64,000 nucleotides of DNA from Betaproteobacteria bacterium (lineage in GTDB: Bacteria; Pseudomonadota; Gammaproteobacteria; Burkholderiales; Casimicrobiaceae): contig JAOUIA010000013.1 in the NCBI GenBank assembly GCA_029884335.1, forward strand, positions 1-64,000, written 5' to 3'. A program made the position numbers and the translations under genes. This document shows positions 1 to 11,371 of the stretch, one piece after another. How positions within the stretch are numbered: the stretch's first letter is position 1; each line of letters begins with the position of its first letter. The notes beneath the pieces are model-generated. The model worked only from the letters and a program-made list of their open reading frames with translations, had not been told where the DNA came from and searched no databases.

Positions 1-1728
1 CGCGCTCAGCACCGCGACGAACTCGGCTCGCTCGAACGCCGCGCGCGCAGCGACCGGGCTCGCGAAGTCGAACTCCGCCTCGGCGTGCACGACGAGGTAC
101 GCCCGGCGCGGCTCGGCGAGCATCGCGTGCGCTGCCAGACCGCCGGGACCCGGCCGCGCGCCGGCCAGGTCGCCGCCGACCGCGTTCGCGCCGTCGCGCA
201 TGAACCCCAGCGTCGCCCCGGTGAAGCCGGCCAGAGCCTGCGCGAGCGCGTGCAACTGCGTCGCCTGCGCGTGCTGCTCGGCGAACGCGCCCAGCAGGAC
301 GAGCGGCCGGCTGCCTCCCGCGAGTTCCGCGGCGATGGCCTTCGCCGCCGCGCCGGGGACGACGCCGGCGAGCGCCGCGGGCGGCGCCTTGCCGCCGGCA
401 GCTGCCGCGGCGACCACGATCTCGGCGAGCGCAGCCGGCACCAGCGACGGCGGCACGATGGCCTTCGCCGCGACCGGCATCAGCCAGTCGTCGTCGACAG
501 CCGCGAGCTTGAGGACGCGCGTGCCCTTCCTTGCAGCCTGGCGGATGCGGTGCGCGAACAGCGGCTGCTCGCTGCGCAGGAAGCTGCCGACGACGAGGAT
601 GCGGTCGTGCCCGCCGACTGCGGCCACACCGGTGCCGAGCCAGCGCACCGCCTCGCCGCCCGGACCGGGGTCGACCTGGCGCAGGCGGTGGTCGACGTTC
701 TCCGAGCCGAGCGCGCGCGCGAGCCGCGCGGCCAGCGCGAGTTCCTCGAACGTGGCCATCGGCGCGACCAGCGTGCCGAGCGCCGCGCCGCCGTGCTGGG
801 CGACGACTCCCTTGAGGCCCGCCGCCACGCGCTCGAGCGCGGTCGGCCAGTCGACCTCCCGCCACTTGCCCCCGTCGTTGACCATCGGCGCGGTCAGGCG
901 ATCGTCGCTGTCGAGACCCTCGTAGCTGAAGCGGTCGCGGTCGGACAGCCAGCACTCGTTGACCGCCTCGTTCTCCAGCGGGAGCACCCGCATCACCTGG
1001 CGACCCTTGACCTGCACGACGACGTTGCTGCCCAGCGAGTCGTGCGGCGCGACCGACTTGCGGCGAGCGAGCTCCCAGCTGCGCGCGCGGTAGCGGAACG
1101 GCTTGCTGGTGAGCGCGCCCACCGGGCAGAGGTCGATCATGTTGCCGGACAGCTCCGAGTCGACCGAGCGGCCGACGAACGACATGATCTCGGAGTGCTC
1201 GCCGCGCCCGCCCATCCCGAGCTCCATGACGCCGGCGATCTCCTGGCCGAAGCGCACGCAGCGCGTGCAGTGGATGCAGCGCGACATCTCCTCGGCCGAG
1301 ACCAGCGGCCCGAGGTTCTTGTGCAGCACGACGCGCTTGGGCTCGTCGTAGCGGGACTGCGTGCCGCCGTAGCCGACCGCGAGGTCCTGCAGCTGGCACT
1401 CGCCGCCCTGGTCGCAGATCGGGCAGTCGAGCGGATGGTTGATCAGCAGGAACTCCATCACTCCCTTCTGCGCGGCGACCGCCTGCTCGGAGCGCGTCCA
1501 GACCTTCATGCCCTCGGCGACCGGCGTCGCGCAGGCAGGCAAGGGTTTGGGCGCCTTCTCGACCTGGACCAGGCACATGCGGCAGTTCGCCGCAATCGAG
1601 AGCTTGCGGTGGTAGCAGAAGTGCGGCACGTAGACGCCGAGCTTCGTCGCTGCGTCCATGACCGTGCTGCCCGGCGGCACCTGCACGGCGGCGCCGTCGA
1701 CCTCGAGGTTGAGCAGTCCGTCGGCCAT
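1..1728 (-). CDS. nuoG: NADH-quinone oxidoreductase subunit G (partial, C-terminus beyond left edge)
   Basis: Read by eye from the minus strand: MADGLLNLEVDGAAVQVPPGSTVMDAATKLGVYVPHFCYHRKLSIAANCRMCLVQVEKAP..., with 2Fe-2S and CxxCxxC cluster motifs (CPICDQGGECQLQD, CIHCTRCVRF). Directly follows nuoF. Absent from the supplied ORF track because it runs off the edge. Confidence 0.95.
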   Translation of the reverse strand, partial: MADGLLNLEVDGAAVQVPPGSTVMDAATKLGVYVPHFCYHRKLSIAANCRMCLVQVEKAPKPLPACATPVAEGMKVWTRSEQAVAAQKGVMEFLLINHPLDCPICDQGGECQLQDLAVGYGGTQSRYDEPKRVVLHKNLGPLVSAEEMSRCIHCTRCVRFGQEIAGVMELGMGGRGEHSEIMSFVGRSVDSELSGNMIDLCPVGALTSKPFRYRARSWELARRKSVAPHDSLGSNVVVQVKGRQVMRVLPLENEAVNECWLSDRDRFSYEGLDSDDRLTAPMVNDGGKWREVDWPTALERVAAGLKGVVAQHGGAALGTLVAPMATFEELALAARLARALGSENVDHRLRQVDPGPGGEAVRWLGTGVAAVGGHDRILVVGSFLRSEQPLFAHRIRQAARKGTRVLKLAAVDDDWLMPVAAKAIVPPSLVPAALAEIVVAAAAAGGKAPPAALAGVVPGAAAKAIAAELAGGSRPLVLLGAFAEQHAQATQLHALAQALAGFTGATLGFMRDGANAVGGDLAGARPGPGGLAAHAMLAEPRRAYLVVHAEAEFDFASPVAARAAFERAEFVAVLSA

Positions 1729-1729
1729 T

Positions 1730-3030
<1,301 letters not shown>

Positions 3031-3034
<4 letters not shown>

Positions 3035-3567
3035 TCCGCCGCCTCCCCTCGCCGCGGCCATCCCGGGGCCCCTTCGCCGCGCGACAGCGCCGCGCGCAGC
3101 TCGTCGAGCAGCGCGTCGAGCGCCTGCGGCGCCATCTTCGTGCACATGCGCTTGTTGTTGACCAGCAGCACCGGCGCGTCGCCGCAGGCGCCCATGCACT
3201 CGCCTTCCTTCAGCGTGAACGCGCCGTCGGAGGTCGTCTCGCCGAAGCGCACGCCGAGCTTCGCCTCGAGGTGCGCGGCGGCGTGCGTCGCCCCCTGCAG
3301 CGCGCAGGGCAGGTTCGTGCAGACGGTCAGCTTGAAGCGCCCCGTCGGCGCGAGGTTGTACATCGCGTAGAACGACGCGACCTCGTAGACCGCGATCGGC
3401 GCCATGCCGAGAACCCGCGCGACCTCGTCCATCAGCGGCTCGGAGAGCCAGCCGTGCTCGTCCTGCGCGATCGCGAGCGCCGCCATCACCGCCGACTGCT
3501 TCTGGTCGGCCGGGTACTTGGCGACCTCGCGGCCGATCCGCGCCAGCGATTGCCCCGAGAGCATCAT
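3031..3567 (-). CDS. nuoE: NADH-quinone oxidoreductase subunit E
   Basis: [42 protein letters not shown]... with CTNLPC...[11 protein letters not shown] 2Fe-2S motif; 4-bp overlaps with nuoD and nuoF. Confidence 0.95.
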
Positions 3568-4817
3568 CGGTCGATCGACCCGAACACGATGTCCTGCGTG
3601 CCGATGATCGCCACGACGTCGGCGATCATGTGCCCGCGCGACATCTCGTCGAGCGCGGCGAGGTGCACGTAGTCGGGCGAGCGCAGCTTGAGGCGATAGG
3701 GCTTGTTCGCGCCGTCGGACAGGATGTAGACGCCGAACTCGCCCTTGGGATGCTCGATGCCGGCGTAGACCTCGCCGGGCGGCACGTGCATCCCCTCGGT
3801 GAAGAGCTTGAAGTGGTGGATCAGCTCCTCCATGTTCGACTTCATCGCCTCGCGCCGCGGCGGCGCGACCTTGTGGTCGCCGGCGATCACCGGGCCGGGG
3901 TTGCGCCGCAGCCAGTCGACGCACTGCTTCACGATCCGGTTGCTCTGGCGCATCTCCTCGACGCGCACGAGGTAGCGGTCGTAGCAGTCGCCGTTGACGC
4001 CGACGGGGATGTCGAAGTCCAGCGCGTCGTAGACCTCGTAGGGCTGCTTGCGCCGCAGGTCCCACGGGACGCCGGAGCCGCGCAGCATGGCGCCGGTGAA
4101 GCCGAGCGCGATCGCGCGTTCCGGCGCGACCACCCCGATGCCGACGGTGCGCTGCTTCCAGATGCGGTTCTCGGTGAGCAGCGTCTCGTAGTCGTCGACG
4201 TAGCCCGGGAAGCGGCGCGCGAAGTCGTCGATGAAGTCGAGCAGCGAGCCCCGGCGGTTCTCGTTGAGCCTGGCCGTCTCGCGCTCGCTGCGCAGGCTCG
4301 ACTTCGCGTACTGCGGCATCCGCTCGGGAAGGTCGCGGTACACGCCGCCCGGGCGGTAGTACGCGGCGTGCATGCGCGCGCCGGACACCGCCTCGTACAT
4401 GTCGAACAGGTCCTCGCGCTCGCGGAATGCGTAGAGGAACGTCGTCATCCCGCCGACGTCGAGCGAGTGGCAGCCCAGCCACAGCAGGTGGTTGAGCAGC
4501 CGGGTCAGCTCGTCGAACATCACCCGGATGTACTGCGCGCGGAGCGGCACCTCGAGGCCGAGCAGCCTCTCGATGGCGAGGCAGTAGGCGTGCTCGTTGC
4601 ACATCATCGAGACGTAGTCGAGCCGGTCCATGTACGGCAGCGACTGGAGGTAGGTCCGCGTCTCGGCGAGCTTCTCGGTCGCGCGGTGCAGCAGGCCGAT
4701 GTGCGGGTCGGCGCGCTCGATCACCTCCCCGTCGAGCTCGAGCACGAGCCGCAGCACGCCGTGGGCCGCGGGGTGCTGCGGCCCGAAGTTCATCGTGTAG
4801 TTGCGGATCTCGGCCAT
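3564..4817 (-). CDS. nuoD: NADH-quinone oxidoreductase subunit D
   Basis: [32 protein letters not shown]..., canonical NuoD N-terminus. Confidence 0.96.
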   Translation of the reverse strand: MAEIRNYTMNFGPQHPAAHGVLRLVLELDGEVIERADPHIGLLHRATEKLAETRTYLQSLPYMDRLDYVSMMCNEHAYCLAIERLLGLEVPLRAQYIRVMFDELTRLLNHLLWLGCHSLDVGGMTTFLYAFREREDLFDMYEAVSGARMHAAYYRPGGVYRDLPERMPQYAKSSLRSERETARLNENRRGSLLDFIDDFARRFPGYVDDYETLLTENRIWKQRTVGIGVVAPERAIALGFTGAMLRGSGVPWDLRRKQPYEVYDALDFDIPVGVNGDCYDRYLVRVEEMRQSNRIVKQCVDWLRRNPGPVIAGDHKVAPPRREAMKSNMEELIHHFKLFTEGMHVPPGEVYAGIEHPKGEFGVYILSDGANKPYRLKLRSPDYVHLAALDEMSRGHMIADVVAIIGTQDIVFGSIDR

Positions 4818-4970
4818 TGCGCTACGCGAGCGCCGATGCAAGGGGCGAGGCGGGAGGGATGGACGCGCCGGGTCGCGACCGTGCCGCCTGCGCGCACGTC
4901 ACGCCCGTGCGCTCCCGGAACCTTGTCCCAGGCGCGCTCGCCGCTCCCTCCTCGCACGTCCTCCCGCCTC

Positions 4971-5579
4971 TCATGGCTTCCCCGCGTACCCGTCCTCGCG
5001 CACGACGCGCGGCACGATCTCGCGCGGCTCGATGCTCACCGGCTGGTAGATCACGCGCCCCTGCTCGGGGTCGTAGCGCATCTCGACGTGCCCGGAGATC
5101 GGGAAGTCCTTGCGGAACGGGTGGCCGACGAAGCCGTAGTCGGTCAGCAGGCGCCGCAGGTCCGGGTGGCCGTCGAACACGATGCCGTAGAGGTCGAACG
5201 CCTCGCGCTCGAACCAGTTGATCGCCGGCCACAGGTCCACGAGGCTCGGCACGACGGGGAAGTCGTCGTCCGCGGCGAACGCGCGCACGCGCACGCGCTG
5301 GTTGTTCGCCACCGACAGCAGGTGGTAGACGACGGCGTAGCGCCGACCCTCCCACGCGCGGTTCTCCCACGTGGAGTAGTCGACGCCGCAGGCGTCGATC
5401 AGCATGTCGAAGCGCAGCGCGGGATCATCGCGAAGGACGCGCATCGCCGCCACGAGGCCGGCCGGCTCGACGACGATCGTGCATTCGCCGAACGTTACGT
5501 CGACGCTGCGCGCGCGCTCCCCCAGCGCCTCGCGCACCGCCGCCGCCAGTCCGTCCACGCGCGAAATCGAGTCCATCAC
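4971..5579 (-). CDS. nuoC: NADH-quinone oxidoreductase subunit C
   Basis: 202 aa; [39 protein letters not shown] signature. Confidence 0.95.
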   Translation of the reverse strand: MMDSISRVDGLAAAVREALGERARSVDVTFGECTIVVEPAGLVAAMRVLRDDPALRFDMLIDACGVDYSTWENRAWEGRRYAVVYHLLSVANNQRVRVRAFAADDDFPVVPSLVDLWPAINWFEREAFDLYGIVFDGHPDLRRLLTDYGFVGHPFRKDFPISGHVEMRYDPEQGRVIYQPVSIEPREIVPRVVREDGYAGKP

Positions 5580-5652
5580 TCCGGTCCCGAAGGGCCGCCC
5601 CGAGGGACCGATCCGCCGCCCTCAAAGGCAGCGAGCGAAGCGAACGCGGATG

Positions 5653-6129
5653 TCATCTGGCGATCGTGTTCGTGCGCCAGATCTTGTTCTGGAGCTGCAG
5701 GATGCCGTAGAGCAGCGCCTCGGAGGTCGGCGGGCAGCCGGGCACGTAGACGTCGACCGGCACGATGCGGTCGCAGCCGCGCACGACCGAGTAGGAGTAG
5801 TGGTAGTAGCCGCCGCCGTTCGCGCAGCTCCCCATCGAGATCACCCACCGCGGCTCGGCCATCTGGTCGTAGACCTTGCGCAGCGCCGGCGCCATCTTGT
5901 TGCACAGCGTCCCGGCGACGATCATCACGTCCGACTGCCGCGGGCTCGGGCGGAACACGATGCCGAAGCGGTCGAGGTCGTAGCGCGCCGCGCCCGCGTG
6001 CATCATCTCGACGGCGCAGCAGGCCAGCCCGAACGTCATCGGCCACATCGACCCGTTGCGCGCCCAGTTGATGACGCTGTCGAGCGTCGTCGTGACGAAG
6101 CCCTTCTCCAGGACGCCTTCGATGGCCAT
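5653..6129 (-). CDS. nuoB: NADH-quinone oxidoreductase subunit B
   Basis: 158 aa; [24 protein letters not shown] ... [45 protein letters not shown]. Confidence 0.96.
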   Translation of the reverse strand: MAIEGVLEKGFVTTTLDSVINWARNGSMWPMTFGLACCAVEMMHAGAARYDLDRFGIVFRPSPRQSDVMIVAGTLCNKMAPALRKVYDQMAEPRWVISMGSCANGGGYYHYSYSVVRGCDRIVPVDVYVPGCPPTSEALLYGILQLQNKIWRTNTIAR

Positions 6130-6269
6130 GGCTCAGTGCCCCGCGCCCGCAGCGCGGCCTCCCTGCACGCCCGTGCAAAGACCATGCGCCGAGCGTCGGC
6201 CGCCTGCGCTGAGCGCCTTGCTCGCATCCCCGCGCCGCGCGCGGGGCCCCTGCTCGGTGGCGCTCATCG

Positions 6270-6626
6270 CTACTCCCACTCGAGCGCGCCCTTCTTCCAC
6301 TCGTAGACGAAGCCGACCACGAGGATGGCGAGGAACACCATCATCGCGGCGAAGCCGAAGAAGCCGATCTCCGGCAGCACGACGGCCCACGGGAAGAGAA
6401 ACGCGATCTCGAGGTCGAAGAGGATGAACAGGATCGCGACGAGGTAGTAGCGCACGTCGAACTTCATGCGCGCGTCCTCGAACGCCTCGAAGCCGCACTC
6501 GTAGGGCGAGAGCTTGTCGGGATCGGGCCGGCTCGGGGAGACCAGGCTCCCGAGGCCGAGGAGCACTCCGCCGATCGCGATGCCGACGAGGATGAAGAGC
6601 AGGATGGGGAAGTACGCTTCGAGCAT
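6270..6626 (-). CDS. nuoA: NADH-quinone oxidoreductase subunit A
   Basis: Start at [61 protein letters not shown] signature. Confidence 0.95.
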   Translation of the reverse strand: MLEAYFPILLFILVGIAIGGVLLGLGSLVSPSRPDPDKLSPYECGFEAFEDARMKFDVRYYLVAILFILFDLEIAFLFPWAVVLPEIGFFGFAAMMVFLAILVVGFVYEWKKGALEWE

Positions 6627-6728
6627 CGCTGCCGCGGCGCGCCCGGGCGCCGGGTTCCGGTGGATCCGCCTCGGCGTTCGCGAGGCCTGAGGGCCGCGGA
6701 ACGCTTCGCCTGCTACTGCACTCGACCC

Positions 6729-6813
6729 TGGTGCCGACGGGGAGACTCGAACTCCCACGGCTTTCGCCACTGCCCCCTCAAGACAGCGTGTCTACCAATT
6801 TCACCACGTCGGC
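6729..6813 (-). tRNA. tRNA-Leu (anticodon GAG), 3' CCA encoded
   Basis: Minus strand reads GCCGACGTGGTGAAATTGGTAGACACGCTGTCTTGAGGGGGCAGTGGCGAAAGCCGTGGGAGTTCGAGTCTCCCCGTCGGCACCA: paired acceptor (GCCGACG/CGTCGGC), anticodon arm CTGTC-TTGAGGG-GGCAG, variable arm, T arm with GTTCGAGTC. Confidence 0.95.
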
Positions 6814-6875
6814 GTGTCCGTGATCAGGAACCAGGGATCGGTTGACGAAGGCCCCTCGCGCCTGATCCGTTGCAA

Positions 6876-7259
6876 CTACTTCGGTATGTCTCCCGCCTTG
6901 CCGCCCGGCGCCGCCGGTTGCGCCGGCGCGCCGCCCGGAACCGCCGGGGCCGGGGGCACGTCCCCCGCCTTCGGCGCCTGCTGGTCCATGATGCTCCGCT
7001 CGACCCCCGCCGGGACGCTGCGCTGCGCACCGAAGTAGGTGAGCCCGAGGCTCGACAGGAAGAAGATGGTCGCGAGCGCCGCAGTGGAACGCGACAGGAA
7101 GTTCGCCGAGCCCGCGGCGCCGAACAGGCTGCCCGACGAGCCGCTGCCGAACGCCGCGCCCATGTCCGCGCCCTTGCCGTGCTGCAGCAGCACGAGCACG
7201 CAGATGCCCGCGGCGACCATCACGTGCAGGATCAGCAATATCGGTTCGAGAAAGCCCAT
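6876..7259 (-). CDS. secG: Preprotein translocase subunit SecG
   Basis: Start at MGFLEPILLILHVMVAAGICVLVLLQHGKGADMGAAFGSGSSGSLFGAAGSANFLSRSTAALATIFF; typical SecG. Confidence 0.95.
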   Translation of the reverse strand: MGFLEPILLILHVMVAAGICVLVLLQHGKGADMGAAFGSGSSGSLFGAAGSANFLSRSTAALATIFFLSSLGLTYFGAQRSVPAGVERSIMDQQAPKAGDVPPAPAVPGGAPAQPAAPGGKAGDIPK

Positions 7260-7299
7260 CGTTCGTTCCGCTCCGCCCCGACGTCCGTCCCGAGATTCC

Positions 7300-8034
7300 T
7301 CAGGCGGCGCCGATGGCCATGAATTCGTCCGCGTCCAGCGACGCCCCGCCGACCAGCCCGCCGTCGACGTCCGCCATGCCGAACAACGCGGCGGCATTCG
7401 CCGCCTTCACGCTGCCCCCGTAGAGCAGCGCCACGTCTCCCGCGCCTGCGCGCTTCAGCCGCGCGCGCAGCAGCGCGTGCACTTCCTGCGCCTGCTCAGG
7501 CGTCGCCGTCCGCCCGGTGCCTATCGCCCACACCGGCTCGTAGGCCACCACGCAGCGCGCCACCGCCTCTCCCAGCCCGGCGATCGCCGCATCGACCTGC
7601 GCGCCGACCACCTCCTCGATCCTGCCTGCGTCCCGCTCGGCCAGCGTTTCGCCGACGCACACGACCGGGACGAGCCCCGCCGCCAGCGCCGCGCGCGCCT
7701 TCGCCGCAACCAGCGCATCGGACTCGCGGTGCGCCTGCCGGCGCTCCGAGTGCCCGACGATCGCGTAGCGGCTGCCGAACTCCGCCACCATCGCCGCCGC
7801 CACCTCGCCGGTGTGCGCACCGGCAGCGTGCTCGCTGACGTCCTGCGCGCCCCACGCGACCGCGCTGCCCTGCAGCCGCTCGCGCGCTTGCGCCAGGTAC
7901 GGAAACGGAACGCACACCGCCAGCTCGCGGCCCGGCTTCGCCTTCCAGCCGGCAGCGAGCGCGTCGAGCCGCCTGGCGTTCGACGCGAGGTCGCCGTTCA
8001 TCTTCCAGTTGCCGACGACCAGCTTCGCGCGCAT
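7300..8034 (-). CDS. tpiA: Triosephosphate isomerase
   Basis: 244 aa; MRAKLVVGNWKMNGD, AIVGHSERR, VAYEPVWAIGTGRTATPEQ, YGGSVKAANA. Confidence 0.96.
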   Translation of the reverse strand: MRAKLVVGNWKMNGDLASNARRLDALAAGWKAKPGRELAVCVPFPYLAQARERLQGSAVAWGAQDVSEHAAGAHTGEVAAAMVAEFGSRYAIVGHSERRQAHRESDALVAAKARAALAAGLVPVVCVGETLAERDAGRIEEVVGAQVDAAIAGLGEAVARCVVAYEPVWAIGTGRTATPEQAQEVHALLRARLKRAGAGDVALLYGGSVKAANAAALFGMADVDGGLVGGASLDADEFMAIGAA

Positions 8035-8075
8035 CGCCCCGTTGGCCCGTGACGGCCGGCCTGCTAAACCTTGAA

Positions 8076-8105
8076 ATTATACCGCCTCCGCGCCATACCC
8101 GGCAA
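8076..8105 (-). promoter_or_regulatory. Candidate sigma70 promoter upstream of tpiA (TTGCCG-18 bp-TATAAT)
   Basis: Minus strand TTGCCGGGTATGGCGCGGAGGCGGTATAAT ends about 40 bp upstream of the tpiA start. Confidence 0.55.
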
Positions 8106-8134
8106 ACCGGGTCGGACGCGCCCGGACCGGGGCG

Positions 8135-9622
8135 TCAGGCGACGGCCGCGCGCCGCACCCGGCGGATCAGCGGCGGGAGGAACCAGGCGGCGATGGCCAG
8201 CGCGCCCAGCGTCGCCGCGACCGGGCGCCCGAAGAAGGCCAGCAGGTTGCCGTCGGCCTTGATCATCGAGGTGACGAAGTTCTCCTCCAGCATCGTGCCC
8301 AGCACGACGCCGAGGATCGCCGGCGCGACGGGGAAGCCGTTCTCCTCGAGCACGTAGGCGAAGACGCCGGCCGCCAGCATGACGCCGACGTCGAACAGCG
8401 TGTTGTTGATCGCGAACGAGCCGACGATGCAGAACAGCAGGATGATCGGCATCAGCACGCTGCGCGGCACGCGCAGCAGGTTCTTCGCCACCTTGATGCA
8501 CCACCAGCCCAGCGGGATCATGATCAGGTTGGCGAGGATGAACAGCAGGTACACCGCATAGATGTTCTGCGGGTTCTGCGTGAACATCACCGGTCCCGGG
8601 TTCATGTTCTTCATGTAGAGGACCCCGATCACGATCGCCGTGATCGAGTCGCCCGGGATGCCGAACACCAGCGCGGGGATCCACGCGCCGGCGATCGCGC
8701 TGTTGTTGGCCGCGCCGCTCTCGATGATCCCCTCGACGTGCCCGGTGCCGAACTTCTCCGGCTCCTTCGACGACTTCTTGCTGATCGCGTAGCTCATCCA
8801 CGCCGCGATGTCGGCGCCCGCGCCCGGCAGCGCGCCCACCAGCGTGCCCAGCACGCTGCCGCGCAGGATCTGCACCGGGTAGCGCTTCGTCAGCGTCCAC
8901 ATGCCGCGAAACACGTTGTGGATCGGCTGGTCGACGATCAGCGGACGCGCGCTCGTGTCGACGGCGAAGCGGATGATCTCCGAGACCGCGAACATGCCGA
9001 TCATCATCGGGATCATGCCGATGCCGCCCAGGAGCTCGGGCACCCCGAACGTGAAGCGCGGGTGCCCGCCCGGGTTGTCGAGGCCGACCGACGCGACCAG
9101 CAGCCCGAGCAGCAGCGACACGATGCCCTTGAGCGGGCGCTCGGCCGTGATCACGATCGCGCAGGTGAGGCCGAGCAGCACGAGCCAGAAGTACTCGAAC
9201 GAGCTGAACCTGAGCGCGAACTCGGCGAGCGTGGGCGCGGAGACGATCAGAACCAGCGTGCCGAACAGCCCGCCGATCGCCGAGAACACGAGGCCGGCGC
9301 CGAGTGCCAGCTCCGCCTGGCCCTTGCGCGTCATCGCGTAGGCCTCGTCGGTGTAGGCCGCCGAGGCGGGCGTCCCGGGCATGCGCAGCAGGCAGCCCGG
9401 GACGTCGCCGGAGAAGATCGCCATCGCCGTCGCGGTGACGATCGCGGCGATCGCCGGGATCGGCGGCATGAAGAACGTGACCGGCACCAGCAGCGCGGTG
9501 GCCATCGTCGCCGTGAGTCCCGGCACCGCGCCGACGAACAGCCCGAACAGCGACGCGCCGGCGATGACCAGCATCGTCTGCAGGTTGAACACCATCCCGA
9601 AGGCGAGGCCGATGGCTTCCAT
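8135..9622 (-). CDS. Tripartite tricarboxylate transporter permease, TctA family
   Basis: 495 aa, multiple TM; GAVPGLTATMATALLVPVTFFMPPIPAIA and PGAGADIAAWMSYAISKKSSKEPEKFGTGHVEGIIESGAANNSAIAGAWIPALVFGIPGDSITAIVIG are TctA hallmarks. Confidence 0.93.
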   Translation of the reverse strand: MEAIGLAFGMVFNLQTMLVIAGASLFGLFVGAVPGLTATMATALLVPVTFFMPPIPAIAAIVTATAMAIFSGDVPGCLLRMPGTPASAAYTDEAYAMTRKGQAELALGAGLVFSAIGGLFGTLVLIVSAPTLAEFALRFSSFEYFWLVLLGLTCAIVITAERPLKGIVSLLLGLLVASVGLDNPGGHPRFTFGVPELLGGIGMIPMMIGMFAVSEIIRFAVDTSARPLIVDQPIHNVFRGMWTLTKRYPVQILRGSVLGTLVGALPGAGADIAAWMSYAISKKSSKEPEKFGTGHVEGIIESGAANNSAIAGAWIPALVFGIPGDSITAIVIGVLYMKNMNPGPVMFTQNPQNIYAVYLLFILANLIMIPLGWWCIKVAKNLLRVPRSVLMPIILLFCIVGSFAINNTLFDVGVMLAAGVFAYVLEENGFPVAPAILGVVLGTMLEENFVTSMIKADGNLLAFFGRPVAATLGALAIAAWFLPPLIRRVRRAAVA

Positions 9623-9628
9623 CGCCGC

Positions 9629-10102
9629 TCAGAATGCCCAGGGCGTGAGCACGCCCCACGGGAGCGGAACCCGCAGCAGCTTGTAGAACACGTACCAGAT
9701 CGCCAGCGACGTCCCTGCCGCGGCGATCGCTGCCGTTCTCCAGCGCACGCCCAGGACGCGGAACCAGAGGAGCAGCAGCGGGGGCGCGACCAGCAGGAAG
9801 CCGAGCCACCCGGCCAAGGCTATGTACGCGGCGACGCCGAGCACGATCGCCGCGGCGGCGACGACGTGGCGACGCGAGTTCAGCCAGTCGCCGCCACGCA
9901 CCCAGGGCTGCTCCGCGCGATGGCGCGCGCCATAGAACACGAGCAGCAACCCGCAGACGATGAGCCCGGTCGCGACGAGACCGGGGAAGATCGCCGGTCC
10001 GTACTGCTGGCCCGGAATCTTCGGAAAGCCCTGGACGTCGACGAGGACGATGGCGCCCAGCAGCGCGAACACCGCGCCGAAGATCGCGTCGTTGATCTTC
10101 AA
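9629..10102 (-). CDS. Tripartite tricarboxylate transporter, TctB-like small subunit
   Basis: 157 aa, 4 predicted TM; located between tctC and tctA. Confidence 0.85.
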   Translation of the reverse strand: MKINDAIFGAVFALLGAIVLVDVQGFPKIPGQQYGPAIFPGLVATGLIVCGLLLVFYGARHRAEQPWVRGGDWLNSRRHVVAAAAIVLGVAAYIALAGWLGFLLVAPPLLLLWFRVLGVRWRTAAIAAAGTSLAIWYVFYKLLRVPLPWGVLTPWAF

Positions 10103-10124
10103 GGCGTCAGGCGCCGTAGCAGCG

Positions 10125-10295
10125 TCCGCGGGGATGACCCCACTCCGGCGTCGTTCCCGCGATAGCGGGAACCCGGTGTCGTTGCACTGCGAAAGACGCC
10201 GGATCCCCGCCTCCGCGGGGATGACCCCGCACTCGCGGAGGCGAAGACCCTGGATCCCCGCCTGCGCGGGGATGACCCCGCGCGTACGCGCGGGG
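10125..10295. repeat. REP/BIME-like palindromic repeat cluster
   Basis: GTTCCCGCGATAGCGGGAACCCGGTGTCGTTGCACTGCGAAAGACGCCGGATCCCCGCCTCCGCGGGGATGACC, then further copies of GGATCCCCGCCTGCGCGGGGATGACC. Same layout recurs at 18.24-18.43 kb and, degenerate, at 44.54-44.64 kb. Confidence 0.75.
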
Positions 10296-11273
10296 TCACT
10301 TGGCGAGGCCGGCTGCCTTCATCACTACGCCCATGTCGGCATCGCCCTTGGCCATGAACGCGGCGAAGTCGCCTTGCGCCGCCCACGCCGTGCCGTAGCC
10401 CTTGCTCGACGCGAAGTCCTTGAACTCCTTGCTGTCCCAGATCTTCTTGATCGCCGCGACGAGCTTGGTCTCGACGTCCTTCGGCAGGCCCTTCGGCCCG
10501 GCGATGCCGCGCCAGGCCGAGACCGTCCAGCCGCTGCCCGCTGCTTCCTTCATCGTGGGGACGTTCGGGAAGAGGTCGGACTTCTTGCTGTCCATGACCG
10601 CGAGCGGCTTCGCCTTGCCGGCGTCGATCAGCGCGCGCGCTTCCGGCAGCGAGCAGGTCACGACGTCGACGCCGCCGGCCGCGAGGTCCTGCATCGCGGG
10701 CGCCGCACCGTTCGACGGCACCCACGGCATCGCCGACTGCGGGATCTTGGCGTCGTTGAGCAGGCCCGCGAGGGCGAGGTGCCAGATGCCGCCCTGCCCC
10801 GTGCCGGAGGCCTTCAGCTTGCCGGGGTTGGCCTTCGCGTAGTCGAGCACTTCCTTCACCGACTTGAACGGCGAGTCCGCCTTCACCGTGAAGCCGGCCG
10901 GGTCGGCGTTGACCAGCGCGAGCGGCGTGTACGACGCCGGCGCGAGGTCGGTGAGCCCCTGCCAGTGCATCATCGAGATCTCGACGGTGATCATGCCGAT
11001 CGTGTAGCCGTCCGCCGGCGCCTGGGCGATCGCGCTGTGGCCGACCACGCCGCTGCCGCCGGTTCGGTTGACGACGTTGACCGGCTGGCCGAGTTCCTTC
11101 TCGAGCTGCGCGGCGAAGTAGCGGGCGGTCGTGTCCGTGCCGCCGCCGGCGCCCCAGGGCACGACGAACGTGATCGGACGATTGGGGTAGCTCTGCGCCG
11201 ACGCGCCGAACGGCAGCGCCGCCGCAAGCGCGACGACGGCAAGGCGCGAGAGCGCGCGCGAGACTTTGGACAT
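10296..11273 (-). CDS. Tripartite tricarboxylate transporter substrate-binding protein (TctC/Bug family)
   Basis: 325 aa, signal peptide, YPNRPITFVVPWGAGGGTDTTARYFAAQLEKELGQPVNVVNRTGGSGVVGHSAIAQAPADGYTIG. Confidence 0.94.
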   Translation of the reverse strand: MSKVSRALSRLAVVALAAALPFGASAQSYPNRPITFVVPWGAGGGTDTTARYFAAQLEKELGQPVNVVNRTGGSGVVGHSAIAQAPADGYTIGMITVEISMMHWQGLTDLAPASYTPLALVNADPAGFTVKADSPFKSVKEVLDYAKANPGKLKASGTGQGGIWHLALAGLLNDAKIPQSAMPWVPSNGAAPAMQDLAAGGVDVVTCSLPEARALIDAGKAKPLAVMDSKKSDLFPNVPTMKEAAGSGWTVSAWRGIAGPKGLPKDVETKLVAAIKKIWDSKEFKDFASSKGYGTAWAAQGDFAAFMAKGDADMGVVMKAAGLAK

Positions 11274-11371
11274 GGATTCTCCTTCCTTGGTGTTCGACGG
11301 TGCGACCGCGCGGCCCCCGGCCGCGACGAAGCAGTCTACGTTAGCAGCGGGCTCGTCCGGCGGTCAAGTGG

